Source: Euryodendron excelsum (taxonomy: Eukaryota; Streptophyta; Magnoliopsida; Ericales; Pentaphylacaceae). From it: a DNA stretch of 64,000 nucleotides. A program made the translations under genes and the position numbers. Shown here piece by piece: positions 10,180-22,712 of the stretch. Positions within the stretch are counted from its first letter, which is position 1, and every line of letters starts with the position of its first letter. The stretch is from the NCBI GenBank assembly GCA_033060915.1, contig CM065387.1, forward strand, positions 33,042,001-33,106,000. The letters run 5' to 3'. The notes below the pieces were generated by a model. It was not told the origin of the DNA and did not search any database. It worked only from the letters and a program-made list of their open reading frames with translations.

Positions 10180-10840
10180 TCCGAGACTTTCCGGTCAAGA
10201 TGACCATTTTGCCTAGGCATTCGAATGCCCTGGGAACCACACCGGCTCTGGGTATTAAACCGGTAACCCTCTGAGATTGCTTTTTATAGTACTCTTAACC
10301 TTCCTTTATCTTTCTGGATCATTTCAAGTCAGCTCTGGCCAACCCGGTGCAAAATGACCGTTTTGCCCTTGGTGGGCCGGTCTCCTTTTTCGACCACATC
10401 GGCTCTGGGTATCAAGCCGGTAACCTCCTGAGACTACTTTTTATAGTGTTCTCAACCTCCTTTTACCTTTCTGGATCATTCCGAGTTAGTTCCGGCCAAC
10501 CTGGTGCGAAATGACCGTTTTGCCCCTGGTGGGCCGGTCTCCTTTTCCGACCCCGCCGGCTCTGGGAATCAAACCGGAAACCTCTGGGAACATTCTAAAT
10601 AATGTTTCCAGATCCCAAGTCTTCTTCCGGGACAGTCCGAGTCTGTCTCGGCAGTTTCTTGGTCTGATTGACCGTTTTGCCCCTAAGAGCCCGGTCAACC
10701 TTTCTGACCCATCTTATCTTCACTTTTCAAGTCAAATACCTCCGGGACACTATTTTAAGTGTTCCCGCTCTTTTTTGGCGTTCCGGGTCATCCCGGTTCG
10801 CCAAAATCCTTCCTGGACTCTCCGGAGTCACTCTTAGTGA
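10180..10840 (+). repeat. About 160-bp repeated U3 module in solo LTR B1
   Basis: ATGACCrTTTTGCC words occur at about 10199, 10350, 10507 and 10667 (steps 151-160 bp), each followed by CGGCTCTGGGtATCAAACCGG in the first three. Similar arrays lie in all long LTRs (780-1140, 19300-19720, 26030-26420, 59590-59990). They are enhancer-like by position; function is not shown. Confidence 0.7.
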
Positions 10841-11049
10841 AGCTAGGCTGAAAATTGCATGGTAGTCACTAGTACAGGCGCCCAAATCTAGTCAAAGATA
10901 CGTTGCTTGCCGACCTTAAATGTTTCCTAAATGGCTGGCACCACTAGTAGTGGCGCCAAGCCAAAAATTGGCCTGGCGCCACTCCTAGTGGCGCTAGTGT
11001 AAACTTTAGCCTGGAGCCACTGCAATAGGCGCCAGTATTGTCCAACCTT

Positions 11050-11057
11050 TATAAATA
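11050..11057 (+). promoter_or_regulatory. TATA box of solo LTR B1
   Basis: TATAAATA followed by TAGAGCC, about 50 bp after the palindromes at 10937-11000. Confidence 0.8.
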
Positions 11058-14000
11058 TAGAGCCTCATTCCACGTGAAGAGGATTCGCAAATTCAACCTA
11101 AAAATCATATAATTCGATATACAGAGCTCGAGCACTCCCTAAACCCTAGCCTCCTTAGGTTCTCCAAACCCTAGCCACCATACACAAACCCTAGCCTCCT
11201 ATACACTCATACACTAGCCTTCAACCATCCTTTGAAAACTTGAAGAGCTACCATCTAAAGCTTGAAGACAACCCTTGAAGGTTGAAGAAGAAGATCAAGA
11301 TGAAGACCGAAGATTGAAGACAAGCAAGGCGCGCAAAATAAAGAAGGCATACGGTAGGCTCCCTATTTAATTTTCCGTACTTCCCCCTCTCTCTTCTCTC
11401 TCCTAACCCACTTGGGTTTTCTCTATTTTAATCCCCCATCTCTTTCCCCCCCTTTCTTTGCATGCTTGAAATAAGGGGATTCCCGGTCCATGTGTAGGAT
11501 TGGGCTATTGGAGAGTCACCGTGTTGGGGGCTTTCTTCTAGTCTAACCAGAGACCACGTGGGTTTGGCCCCCTTGATTATGTGGTGAAGCCTTAGCCTTG
11601 TATGTTCACGACCCCAAAACTGCATTGTGCATATCATAATCTTGCATCTTCCAAAATTCGTTTTCAAACTCGTTTTCAAAACCGTTTTCAAACTTGTTTT
11701 CAAAATTGTATCAAAATCCTCTTTTCAAAAACTTGTTTTCAAAATCACAATCCTAGGGTAATTCTAGCCTTTCCACGGCTAGGGTTACTTTAGGAAAGTG
11801 TTACATTAAAAGTGACCTTGATGGTCTATATGTTCAACTCTTATTGTTTTCCAAAACCACTTTCTTAAAGTGGTTCTAGCCTTCTCATGGCTAGAATTGC
11901 TTTAGGGAAGTGAGATGTTTTTACACCTTCTAAAAACTCTCTCTTCAAAAATCTCTTCCTAAAAATCTTCTTTTTCAACATACTTCCTAAAAACTCTCCT
12001 CTCCAAAATTGTTTTCAAAAACTCCCTGCAAAAATCTATTTTTGAAAACTCCCTTTTTCAACTCCTTTTCAAAATCCTCTCCCCAAAATTCACTTTCTAA
12101 AAACGTTCCCCAAAAATCTTTCCAAAAACTCTCTTCAACAATCTTCTACCAAAAACATTCCTAGAAAAACTCTCTCCAAAAATCTTTCCAAAAACTCTCT
12201 TTCCAAAATCTTCCTTCTAGAAATACTCCTCTTTAGGATTTCCTTCCAAAATCTTTGTTTCCAAAAACTCTTTCCTTAGAGCCCAAATCAAGCCCTGGAA
12301 CTCACAATTAGGAAACCCTAATTTTTCTTTCCAAAAACATGGTTTTCAAACTTTGCCCCAAACCTAGGTTTCCAAAACCCCTTGTTTTCACATCCAAACG
12401 ATACACGTTTCCAAAACCTCTTTTCTATGTCAAAACTATAATTTTCCAAAACTAGGGTTTCTAGAATCTCCCTTTCCAAATCCTTGTCAAATCAAATCTT
12501 CCCTTTAAGAAACCAAATCCAATCTCCCCGTTTAGGAAACTAGATCCTATCCTCCGTTTTTGGAAAAAAAATCAAACCTTCTCTTTTCAAAACGAAATCC
12601 AATCCTTTCCTAGTCCAAATTTTTCTTAATTCAAATCCTTCCTAAACTTCCACTTTCCTAAACCTTAAGTTTCCAAAACTTGAACGTAAAAATCTTTCCT
12701 AAATTTTAAAAATTAACTTTCAAATCTTTCCTAATTCAACCCTTTCCAAATTCTACCCTCTTTTCAAATCCTAACTTTTCAAATCTAAGCTTTCAAACTT
12801 TTCCTAGCCTCAAATCTTTCCTAATCTCAAGATTTTCTAAAAAACTCTAAAATTTTCAAAATCTTAAACTTTCTAAATGTCAAATCTTTCTAAAGCTCTA
12901 AGCTTTCTAAATTCAAAACTTTCTTAAGTTAAGACTTTCTAAATCTAAAAACTTTCTAAATTTTAAACTTTCTAAATTTCAAATCCTTCCAAATCTCGGA
13001 ACTTTCTTAATTCAAAATATTTCTAAATTCAACACTTTCCTATTTCAAAACCTTTCCTAACATGAAACTTTTCAATTTTCGAAACTTTCCTTTTTCAAAA
13101 CTTTCCAATTTTCAAAACTTTCCGATTTTCAAAACTTTCCTAATTTGGGAACTTTCCTAATTTGAAAACCTTTCCTTTTTCGAAAACTTTCTAAACTCGA
13201 AACTTTCCAATTTCAAAACTTTCCTAAACCTAAAACTTTCCAATTCCAAAATTTTCCTAATTTGAAACTTTCCAAAAATGAAACTTTCCTAATTCAAAGC
13301 TTTACTAATTTGGAGCTTTCCTAATTTGAACATTTCCTAAATCCAATTTTCCTAATTTCCTAAATCTTCCAAGTCCAACATTCGAGTCAAATCTTTCTAA
13401 ATCTCAAGTCTTTCCTAGGTCTCCTATCTTTCCTAAGTCTAGGTTTCCTAAACCTCCATCTTTTCAAAACCAAGTCTTTCCAAAATCAATCTTTCCAAAG
13501 CAAGTCCAATCTTCTCAATTTCAATTTCCAATCTCCTTTTCTAATCTCAAATCAAATCCAATTTTCAATTCAATTTCTTTCTTCCAATCCAATCTCTCTC
13601 TTCAAATCAATCTATTTTCAATCGGACTCCGGTCCGAACTATGACTGACCTGATTCCCCCAAAGGGATATGTAGACAACCTTCAAAGGTGCGGTCACAAC
13701 ACTTTTCAAACTTTCAATTCCACCCTCATGGGTGCAGTCTCCACATTTTCAAATCTCAAAATCCAATCTATTTTCAAAATTCCAATTTCAAATTTTCTAT
13801 TTTCAAATTTCTACTTTCAATTTTCAAACTTTCCAATTTCAATTCCATCTCTTCAAATCTATTTTCAAATCAAATTAATTTCAAATCTATTTTTCAATTC
13901 TCTTAACTTGCACTTGCATATCATGCATCATGTTAGTTTCTTTTCAAAAATTATTTTTTCAAAGTCGATAGGGTTGGACATGGGTTAATTAAAGACTCTC

Positions 14001-14460
14001 ATAGGTGAATCTAGGGTAGATTGACATGTAGGTATCGAAAGGGCGGGGTAGGGTGATAGCTTAGTGCATCTTCCCTACACGTAACCAAACTCCGAACCTA
14101 GAATCACTGTTTTCATAAACCAAAAGGAGTTATTTTTCAAAAAAAGGGCTAAATGTTTTCCAAAGGTTGCCAAACAACCTGTTTTCTTAAAAACCCTCTC
14201 TTGAGGAGATATTTTCAAATCGTTTTCCAAAAACCCTAAGTGTAGTCTTCGGACTATGCTTAGTTTTTAGGTGACCTAACTCACCTTAATCAAGTTAGGT
14301 AGCGACTCCGAATCTTTTTCAAAAGCCCTTTATTCAAATCTATTTTCAATTCAAATCTAGTCGCACTCATTCTTCTAGGAGGGTGAGTTCTAACGAGAGA
14401 GTACAGCATTTTTCCCGCTTGTGCGAGTATTCCTCGAGTGCAAAAAATCTGGGCGCGACA

Positions 14461-14465
14461 CATAC
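14461..14465 (+). repeat. Target site duplication CATAC, right
   Basis: Matches 9335-9339 and closes the solo LTR B1 insertion. Confidence 0.9.
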
Positions 14466-14619
14466 ATAGGACATAGCTCCCTGTAGCAACAGAAGTCACC
14501 AATGCAATTTTATATCATCTTTAAAAACATGTCATAAACATGCATTATCAATATCCCTATTCATGCATCTGTACATCTATCTATCACATCCACCCATGCA
14601 CATACATTAACATATACAT

Positions 14620-16574
14620 CTAGTTATCTGAATTATAAACATCCATTCTATTCGAAAACTCCAAGATAAACTGTCTAACAAAACTAAATACATGCATAAG
14701 ACATAAGGTAAAAAGAGAAGCTGGGCCCGCGATAAAGGACAACCCCCAAAGGTCAAAATCAATGCTGGTGTCGAAATCCCCAAAACTTGGCTCAGGAGGA
14801 GGCGGATGGCTACTGGAAGCATCGACATCCTACAAGAAGGAAGCATTTGAATCAGCAAAGTAGATGGATAACTAAACAATGCTAAAACAAAAAGAAGAAG
14901 AAAGAAAGGATAACATACCCCGCCACTTCCTATCTGAGCCAACCGCGCAGTCAGAGCGGCTACGTCCACCTGGTACTGGTCCCTTTCCATCTGGAACTGG
15001 TCCCTCTCAGTCTGGTACCGGTCCCTCTGATCCCTCATGGTAGTAAACTCGACCTGGGGCACATATCCTCCAACATGATGCCAAAAGTCAACCACCTTGA
15101 ACTGAGTGAAGGAACCTACGAAGTGAGCTCTAAAGTGTGTGGCATAGTTAATCTCTGGAGGAAACAAAAAAATAGCACCCGACTGACGCTCGTACTACGA
15201 AATAGAAACTCCCTCGACCAAGGCTCCGAACATATACTCAGGTGGGTCCCCTACCGATCGAAACTCCTCGTGGAACTCACGACAATGCCAGTCTCCCAGA
15301 TAGGACTCCCATAACTCATCATTGAGAAAAGAAATCCTCGACAAAGATATCAGGACTAGATGCCTGACTGCCTCATAATGAACCAATTCCACAAAAGGCA
15401 CCCAAGTCATATCCCTCGCCTCTATCAGCTCCAGGTTCACTCGTATTGTCACAAAATTAATGATCTCGGATCACTAGGCCACCCGATCGCGAGCCCATCT
15501 CAAGGCCCGTGGGTAAAGATCAGCCTCTATGACCTCTGGACGGTGGACCGGCAAGTACTCGTAGTTCCACTAGACTAGAAAGGCCAAAATCTCGTCACAC
15601 TGCCACCGCAGGAGGAAGTCTGGACTTGCATGGATTGAAGGAAGAAGCCAAAGGAGAAAGACCCCCAGTCTAGCGTTGATAAAGCCCCTAGGTCAGCTAC
15701 CACACTCAGCAGTCTAAAGGGGACAATGAACTTGTTGTTGTTGCAGAAACAGCTAAAGATAATGTACAGAACCAGTCGTCTCATAATCTTTCGTCGTTTA
15801 GGAGGTGGCTTAGCAGAGAAGATGCTCTCACCCCGACTAGCCAGGACACAGGAAAAGTCGAACGCTCAAGAGGTGGTAAATCCAACAGAGCACAAGTCTC
15901 AACCCTACTAACTGGTTACAGGGTAATCTGACAGCTGACAAAGGGGAGCCCAGTAATAATGGCTCAGTCCAACGGAGTAAGACCCAGCTCGAAGCCAACA
16001 AAGTGAAAAGTCTCGGTCTCTCCAAACCACCTCTTGATCAGTGCCAAGACCAAATGTCATTTCAAATGGTTTGCCTGTAGGCCCATGAACGCACCGAACC
16101 TGATCTCTGATAAGAAAGCACGATAAGAAGGAGCAGCCCGCTGCATAGTGCTGAAAGCCTAATGGACAGCCCCTCTAAAAGATATATGTACTCGGGGAGG
16201 AGGCAAGTGCTGTCAGGAGTATACGCTGGGATGATAGGCTAGATCCCCTAGTGGAGGAATGTCTGGTACCTCTAAGTCACCTAGATCTGCATCTGTCTGC
16301 CTGTGTCTAATAGAAGCTCTCCTATAACCAGTTGCATGATCTCCAAGGCCCACTGCCTTGTCCTCAACATCCATCTTCTCCTCTAAAGCTGGCTCGATAG
16401 GAGGGAAGGGGTTGTCGACTGGAGGCCTACTCTCCCTCCAGCTTTGACTAGAGGATGCCCTGTTAGCTAATCTCTGGCTCCTCTGGAACAACTAGAGTTG
16501 CCAACTGAATCTGTGCGGGTCTCCTTTCCGGACCGTCGTCTCCTCTCTGAACCGTCATCACTCGCGTTTGCCAT
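14620..16574 (-). pseudogene. Antisense extra ORF with plant-mobile-domain-like fold, broken
   Basis: Reads right to left, opposite to element A, between its coding region and its 3' LTR. The start is near 16574 (MANASDDGSERRRR) or 16558 (MTVQRGDDGPERR). Exon 1 then shows LGDLEVPDIPPLGDL, FGAFMGLQANHLK-stop, LALIKRWFGETETFHF, GFELGLTPLD-stop-AIITGLPF and RLLSVVADLGALSTLDWGS; the spacing fits the plant mobile domain (W..T.TFH..GE.....D.a.LTGLp, then ..L.DL...g..dWG). A heptad-rich segment RDQRDRYQTERDQFQMERDQ follows near 15000. A plausible 89-nt intron lies at 14830-14918 (GTATGT...TTCTTGTAG); exon 2 (14829-14620) is in phase, proline- and acid-rich, and stops at TAG. Several stops and frame changes make it inactive. 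Extra antisense ORFs downstream of pol are known in Tat-lineage elements. Confidence 0.72.
14830..14918 (-). other. Putative intron of the antisense ORF
   Basis: On the minus strand exon 1 ends GGCGGG, then GTATGTTATCC, a T-rich tract, and TTCTTGTAG before GATGTCGATGCT. Removing 89 nt keeps the frame (phase 0) and gives a second exon free of stops for 69 codons, whereas reading through gives a hydrophobic tail of another character. Confidence 0.6.
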
Positions 16575-16639
16575 CGTAAAGGTAAATCAAGATAAAAGAT
16601 GTCAATATAAGGTATATATAGTTCAAAGGACAAAAAGTA

Positions 16640-18390
16640 TAAAAAGTGATAATAATAAAAAAAATGGGTAAGAATGAACGACAGAAGTCTCAAAAGAATC
16701 TACTCAAATCAACTCAAAGGTTTCTTAAACTTTTTCCTTCGAAAGTTTATTTTCAAAAAATTAATTCTCCAAAAGTTTCTTAACTTTTTCCTTCAAAGGT
16801 TCTTTTTCAAAAAAAAAAAAAAATCAACTCTCAAAAGGGTTTTCTAACTTTCTCTTTCAAAAGTTTGTCTTCAAAATCGTTTCGAAAATCAAATCTCAAA
16901 GGTTTCAATAAAAATCCATCCCATAACTTTTTTAATCCTCTTCTTCAAAAGATTTCTATTCCAATCAAGTTTCAAGGTTCTCCAAAATATTTTCCAAAGT
17001 CAGTTCTCAAATATTTTCAAGGTTTCAATCCTCAAAAACTCTTTCTTCCAAAATTTTCATCAATTCAAGTGTTTTCTAAATTCAAAATCCATTTTCTAAA
17101 GTTTTATTTTCTAAATTCAAAAGTTTTATCTAAAATTCTATTTTCAAAATTTTTCCTAAGTCTTTCTTACAAAAATTTTTTTTTTCCAAAGACTCCCGAG
17201 TTTCTCGAAGTCTTCTCTGCCAAAAAGGCCCCACCTTCGAAGGTTTTATAACTTTTTCCTTTAAAAAGATTTTATTTCAAATTTTCCTAACTCTTTCCCT
17301 AATTTCAAATAAATTTGGCAAAGTCTCGTTTGTAAAAGGTCCCTACAACACCCAAATCACTACAACAAGAAACAAACCATGCACCCACGACATCACAATC
17401 ACATAGCACTAACACACTAGAAAGTCCGTGCACATTTTTAAGGTTTTCAAATTTTTAAACACGTGTTCTATTTTTCAAAAATCCAATCATTTTCAAAATT
17501 ATCACAAAATCCCTCAAAACTACTTTAAATATTTTCTAAAATATTCTCATATTTTTTAAATTTTGAACTCAAATAATTCCATCATTTTTTCAATCTTTTC
17601 TATTTTTCAAGTATTTTTTTATTTTTTGAAAAATCAAAATTTTAAAATTTTTTCAAAAAATCATGAAATTTCATTTTGCTGTTCAACACAGTTTTCTAAA
17701 GCACGTGGTGTAAAAATCTAGCCAAAAAACTCAATACCCAAAGATGTAGGAGCAAACTTCCAATTCCTGCAGAAACACTTGTTATATAAACATGCAGAAC
17801 TACTCAAACTCAATTAAACAAGCATCAAAATGCAAAAATAACTCCACCAAAGTGTTCAAAATACATTAAAATGTCAATTTCGACTATTTACACGACTCAA
17901 ATGGAGTTCTACACAACAAAATCAATACAAAGAAAAAAATTCACCTCTTGGAGTTCTCCGGCAAAATCTTCTTTCCCAGCGACTATTTCGGAAAAGGTGG
18001 CTACTTTCGGCAGCTCTTCGGGGTCCCCAAAGTTCACTCCTTCAATGCTGAAGTCTCTCTTCTAGCAAGACACTTGAAAAGGCTCTCAACCTCTTAAACA
18101 CTCCACAAACCCGCAACCTTCGAATCAAAAGTTTTGATGGTTTTAAATCCTTAGGCCTGGCACCATTGTAAAGCATTTTTGTGCCTAGAGCCACTCTTAG
18201 TGGTGCCACATGCTAATTCTGGGCAATTTCTCCCTTTTTCCCGCCAAAACCCAATTTAAAATGCCCTCTTGGCCAAATTACTATTTTCAATGTGTCAATC
18301 TTCAAAAATTTTTAAATTCCATCTCTCCGATCACCTCGTGATTAACATGAGACTCTTACTTTATCATTTTTTGCTTTTGACAAGCAAAGA
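16640..18390 (+). mobile_element. Post-coding internal region of element A, part 2
   Basis: Low-complexity TTTTCCTTCAAAAGTTT units (16700-17330), like those at 40680-41130 in element D, then mixed sequence with CACCTCTTGGAGTTCTCCGG (about 17941) and a tail, CTTACTTTATCATTTTTTGC, just before the polypurine tract that matches 41390-41410 in D. Seen from the antisense ORF this is its upstream region. Confidence 0.7.
18155..18209 (-). promoter_or_regulatory. Antisense LTR-promoter-like palindrome
   Basis: On the minus strand GTGGCACCACTAAGAGTGGC is followed by GGTGCCAGGCC, resembling the GGCACCACTAGTAGTGGCGCC palindromes before LTR TATA boxes. It points toward the antisense ORF, about 1.6 kb upstream of its start. 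GGATTTAAAACC some 20 bp further could serve as a weak TATA. Promoter function is inference. Confidence 0.4.
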
Positions 18391-18405
18391 CAAAAAAAGG
18401 GGCAA
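18391..18405 (+). other. Polypurine tract of element A
   Basis: CAAAAAAAGGGGCAA lies directly before the 3' LTR start TGTAAGC at 18407: the expected plus-strand primer site. Element D has an A-rich counterpart at 41417-41431. Confidence 0.8.
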
Positions 18406-18406
18406 C

Positions 18407-21400
18407 TGTAAGCACCCCATTTTTACCTGCTCGGCAATCTCCGGTCCGACCGAACTCATATTCAAGTACAAACCAGTTTTCTAGACTTAATCTAGTCAAT
18501 CAATCGCTTCGTAAGCATTGCTCGGTCCAATTCCAGTTGGCACGTCTTTCAAAGACAGTAAGTCTCTATTTCAATCTAACATCCTGTTCCAATTCTAGTC
18601 CAAATCAATCAAACTCAATCAGGCACGTCTTCCCAGAAATATGATTCCTCACACGATAAATCCATCCAGTCCGACACATTTTTTGAGAGAACTCTTTGGA
18701 ACGGTAAGTCCCTTTAAACCTGTTGATTGGGATGGAACCTAAGTCGCTGATATGGTAGAATGGTTTACTTATGGCGCTTGCTAGCCCGCCAATGTAGAAT
18801 GTCCGTTGTTTGGCATGCCTTTCGAGAAAGTTGATCCCTCAATTGATAAGACCATCCAACAGCTTGCTGAGATCAGGCAGTCTCCGGAATGAACACACAC
18901 TGTTAGCGTGACGGAAACACTCGCAAACACGCTATCGTCAGAGTGGCGAAAACACTCGCAAACAGGTCGACATTGGGAATTGCCAACAAAACCTTTATGT
19001 CATAGGACCGAACACGCCTCTTAGCTATGACACGTTTATCAAAAGACGAGATACCTTTGGAAACCAACTTGTCACACACCATCAGAGTGACCGAAATACT
19101 CAAAACCCAAGTCAACACCTGTGCCTACTAGCCTCCTTCGGTGAAAAATGACTAAACTGCCCCTTGGGCCTTTTTAGCATGCTTCTCAAGAAAGTACCTA
19201 AGTCCTTAGAGAGATAAGTCCACCTTTCCCAAATTGTCTCAAAGACAATCTGGCATGTCTAAATGCCTTCAAGTTGGTTCCGAATCAATTCTGATACCAT
19301 TCAGTCAAAATGACCATTTTGCCACTAAGCATCCGATCGCTTTCGGGAACCACACCGGCTCTGGGTATCAAACTAGTAACCTCTTGAAGATGCTTCTAAT
19401 AGTATTCTAGACCTTCCAATACATTTTTGGATCATTCCGAGTCTATTCCGGCAAGTTTGGTGCAAAATGACCGTTTTGTCTTTAGTGGGTCGGTCGCCTG
19501 TTCCAACCACACCGGCTTTAAGTATCAAAATAAAAATCTCTCAGAATATTCTCAATAGTATTTGCAACCTTTAAGCCTTTTCATAGGTCGCTCCGGGTTC
19601 ATTTCAGTGTTTTCTCGGTCCAATTGACCGTTTTGCCCTTGATGAACTGGTCAACCTATTCAAGCATACCAGCATTGGTTTTCAAGTCCGTTACCTCCGG
19701 GATACTCGTTCAAGGGTTTCGAACCCTCCCCAGCCTTCCGGATCATTCCTAGACTTTTCAGAGTCACTCCTAGTGGAGCCAAGCTAAAAATTGCATGGCA
19801 GTCACTAGGATAAGCACCCAAATCTTTTGCCTTGCGTAATAAGGGTCGAGGATATGTTTCTTGCCACCTAAAAAACTTCCCAAAGTGAGTGGTGCTACTA
19901 GTAGTGCCAAGACAATAATTGGCCTTGCACCACTCCTAGTGGTGCCAATGTATTTTTTGTATTGGCGCCACTACAACAGGGGCCAAGGTCTTTTCAGTTG
20001 CCTATAAATACTGAGCCTCCTCCTATATATTTTGGGTTTGCAAACTCAGTCCAGAAACCCTGTTTCTCTAAAACAGAGCTCGATACACTAAAACACAAGC
20101 CTCCTAACAAACTATTGAAGACACAAAGTGCTCCAACTTCGAAGCTCTCAAAGGTTCAAGCAAACAAGGCAAGTAAAGCAATCAAAGCAAAAAAGAGATA
20201 AGGTTGGTTTTCTATTTAGTTTATGCAATCTCCTCCTTGCTCTTCTTCCTCGTAACCCACTTAGGTTTTCTTCTATTTTAATCCCTATCTTCTACCCCTT
20301 CTTCTTGCATGCTTGAAACAAGGAGTTCCCCGATTCATACTGAGGAAAAACTGTTGAAAGTCACCGTGTTGGGGGCTTTCTCCTAGTTCAACATTAGACA
20401 GTGTGGATTTGGCCCCCTTGATTATGTGGTGAAGCCTAACCTTGTATGTTCACAACCCTATTGCATTATGGTTATCAGGTTCATACATTGCATTCAAAAG
20501 TTGTTTTCAAACTTGCATCAAAGTTCTTTTTCTAAACTTGTTTTCAAAATCACACTCCTAAGATGATTCTAGTCATTCCATGGTTAAGGTTGTTTCAGGA
20601 AAATGTTATATTCAATGTGACTATTAAGGTCCAAATTTTGGGTTCAACTCCTAAATTGTTTTTATCAAAATCATAATCTTAAGATGATTCTAGCCATTCC
20701 ATGGTTAGAATTTTTTTGGAAAAGTGTTACATTTAATGTGATCATTATGGTTCATATTTCAAACCCTTATTGTTTTCAAAATCACAACCCTAGAATGGTT
20801 CTAATCATCTTATGGTTAGAATTGTTTTGGGAAAGTGAGATATTTAAGAGACTTGTAAAAGTCCATATTCAAATCATTTCCAAAATTGATTTTCAAATCT
20901 ATTTCCAAAAACTCTTTTCAAAGATTCTGCTTTCTAAAAACTCCTTTTTTTGAAGTCCAGGTCAAGCCCTAGAATCTATGGTTAGGAAATTTTAAAATCA
21001 TGACTTCCTATTTTGCCTCAAAACATAGATCTTCAAAAACTCTATTTCCTACATCAAATCTTAGATTTCTAAAATCTCTTTTGTTATCAAATCATAGATT
21101 TGCAAATCCAAGATTTTTAAATTTCAACCTTTCCAATTCCATGTCAAATCAAATCTTCCAATTTAGGAAACTAAATCAAATTATCCAATCTTGGAAACAA
21201 AATCAAATCATCTATTTTTGAAAACAAAATCCAATCTTTAATTTTAGCAAAATAGAAATCAAATCTTTCCTAATTCCAATCTTTCTTAAACCTCAAACCT
21301 TTCCTAATTTCAAAATTTTAAACCTTTTCTAATTTCAAACTTTCATATATTTCTTAATCTCAAACTTTCTAATTTCAAATTTTTCTAAATTCAAACCTTT

Positions 21401-22712
21401 CGTAAGTCAAAACTTTCCAAATCTGAAACTTTCTAAATTCGAATATTTCCAAAATGAACTCTTTCCTAATTTGAAACTTTTCTAAAATAGGACTTTCCTA
21501 TTCTAAAACTTTCCATATTCAAAGATTTCCTAAATTCAATCTTTCCTAAACTCTAACTTTCTAAATTCTTTCAAATCAAATATTCAAGTCAATTCTTTTC
21601 TAACATTTCCGAGTCAAGTGTTTCAAAATCAAATCAAACCAACTTCCAATCTTTTCTAAATCCTATCTTTCCTAATTCTAAGTTTTCTAAACATCAGAAC
21701 TTTCTAAAATCCAATCTCTCAAGTTCAAATCAAGTCTTTCCAATTCAATTGCATGTTTCAACCTTAGGTTACCTAAGTCTTAGGATACCTATACCCTAGT
21801 TCAACACTAACCTTAAAGTTAAGAAGCTCCAACTCTTTTCTAAACCAAGATGGTTTTTAAACTCTAATCTTGGTCAAGATGCTTTCAAAACTCTATTTTT
21901 CCAAACCAAGTTCAATTCAATCTTCCAATCAAAATTCCAAATCAATTGGACCTTGTGTCCGAACTACGATTGACTTGATTCCCAACAAATGGATACGTAG
22001 GCAACCCTCATGGGTGTGGTCACAACTTTTTTCCAATTTCCAATTCCATAACCTTTTTCCAATTTTCAATTCCACAACCTCTTTCAAATTTCAATTTCTA
22101 TAACCTCTTTTAAACTTCAAATCTTTTCCTTAAATCTACTTTTAAAAATCAATCTCTTTTCAAATCTTTTTCTTACACTTGCATGTCATGCATCATATCA
22201 AACTTCTTTCCAAAATTCTTTTCGAAATGGATATAATTGGATATTGAATAATCAAATATTCTAAATGAGTGAACCTAGGGTGAATAGGCATGTAGGTACT
22301 GCAAGGGCGGGATAGGGTGATAGCCTAGTACATCTTCCCTATATTTCTCCAAACCTAGAATCATTGTTTTCAAAGACCAATCCGGAGTTATTTTCAAAAG
22401 GGGCTTAAATCTTTCTAAAGGTTGCCAAACAACCTATTTTTCAAAAAAGCCCTCTCTTGAGGAAGTTTTCAAAACGTTTTAAAAAACCCTAAGTTTAATC
22501 TTCGGATTATGTTTAGTTTTAGGTGACCTAACTCACCTTAATCAAGTTAGGTGGTGACTCCAAATCTTTTCCAAAAGCCCTTATTCAAATAAATTTCAAG
22601 TTCAAACCTAGTCGCACTCGTCTTTTTAGAAGGATGAGTTCTAATGAGAGAGTACCGTGTTTTTTTCACTTTTACATGTTTTTTCAAGTGCAAAAAATCG
22701 GGGCGCGACAGT
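18407..22712 (+). mobile_element. 3' LTR of element A (4306 bp)
   Basis: Starts TGTAAGCACCCCATTTTT after the polypurine tract and ends CGGGGCGCGACA. It matches 1-4296 throughout in order, including GACAGTGTGGATT near 20398 and CTACATCAAATCTTAG near 21049, so it pairs with the 5' LTR. The many substitutions between them mean an old insertion. The left target duplication lies outside the window; the right would be GTGTT (22713-22717). Confidence 0.93.
20003..20010 (+). promoter_or_regulatory. TATA box of 3' LTR A
   Basis: TATAAATA in CCTATAAATACTGAGCC; the palindromes lie about 50 bp upstream. Confidence 0.8.

Larger units (their letters stand above)
9340..14460 (+). mobile_element. Solo LTR B1 (5121 bp) inserted in element A
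   Basis: Starts TGTAAGCGCCCC, ends CTGGGCGCGACA and is flanked by CATAC on both sides, with element A internal sequence continuing on both sides. There is no PBS after it and no polypurine tract before it, so it is a solo LTR, the usual product of recombination between the two LTRs of one element. It belongs to another subfamily than A: it shares with 25010-29785 the start (CGCTCGGCAGTCTACA) and the 11500 region (GACCACGTGGGTT), where A LTRs read GACAGTGTGGATT. Confidence 0.95.

Noticed and set aside
14607..15167. Reading the antisense ORF straight through to 14607
   Set aside because: The tail becomes hydrophobic and unlike the family after a GTATGT site; splicing at 14918/14830 gives a better, in-phase C-terminus.
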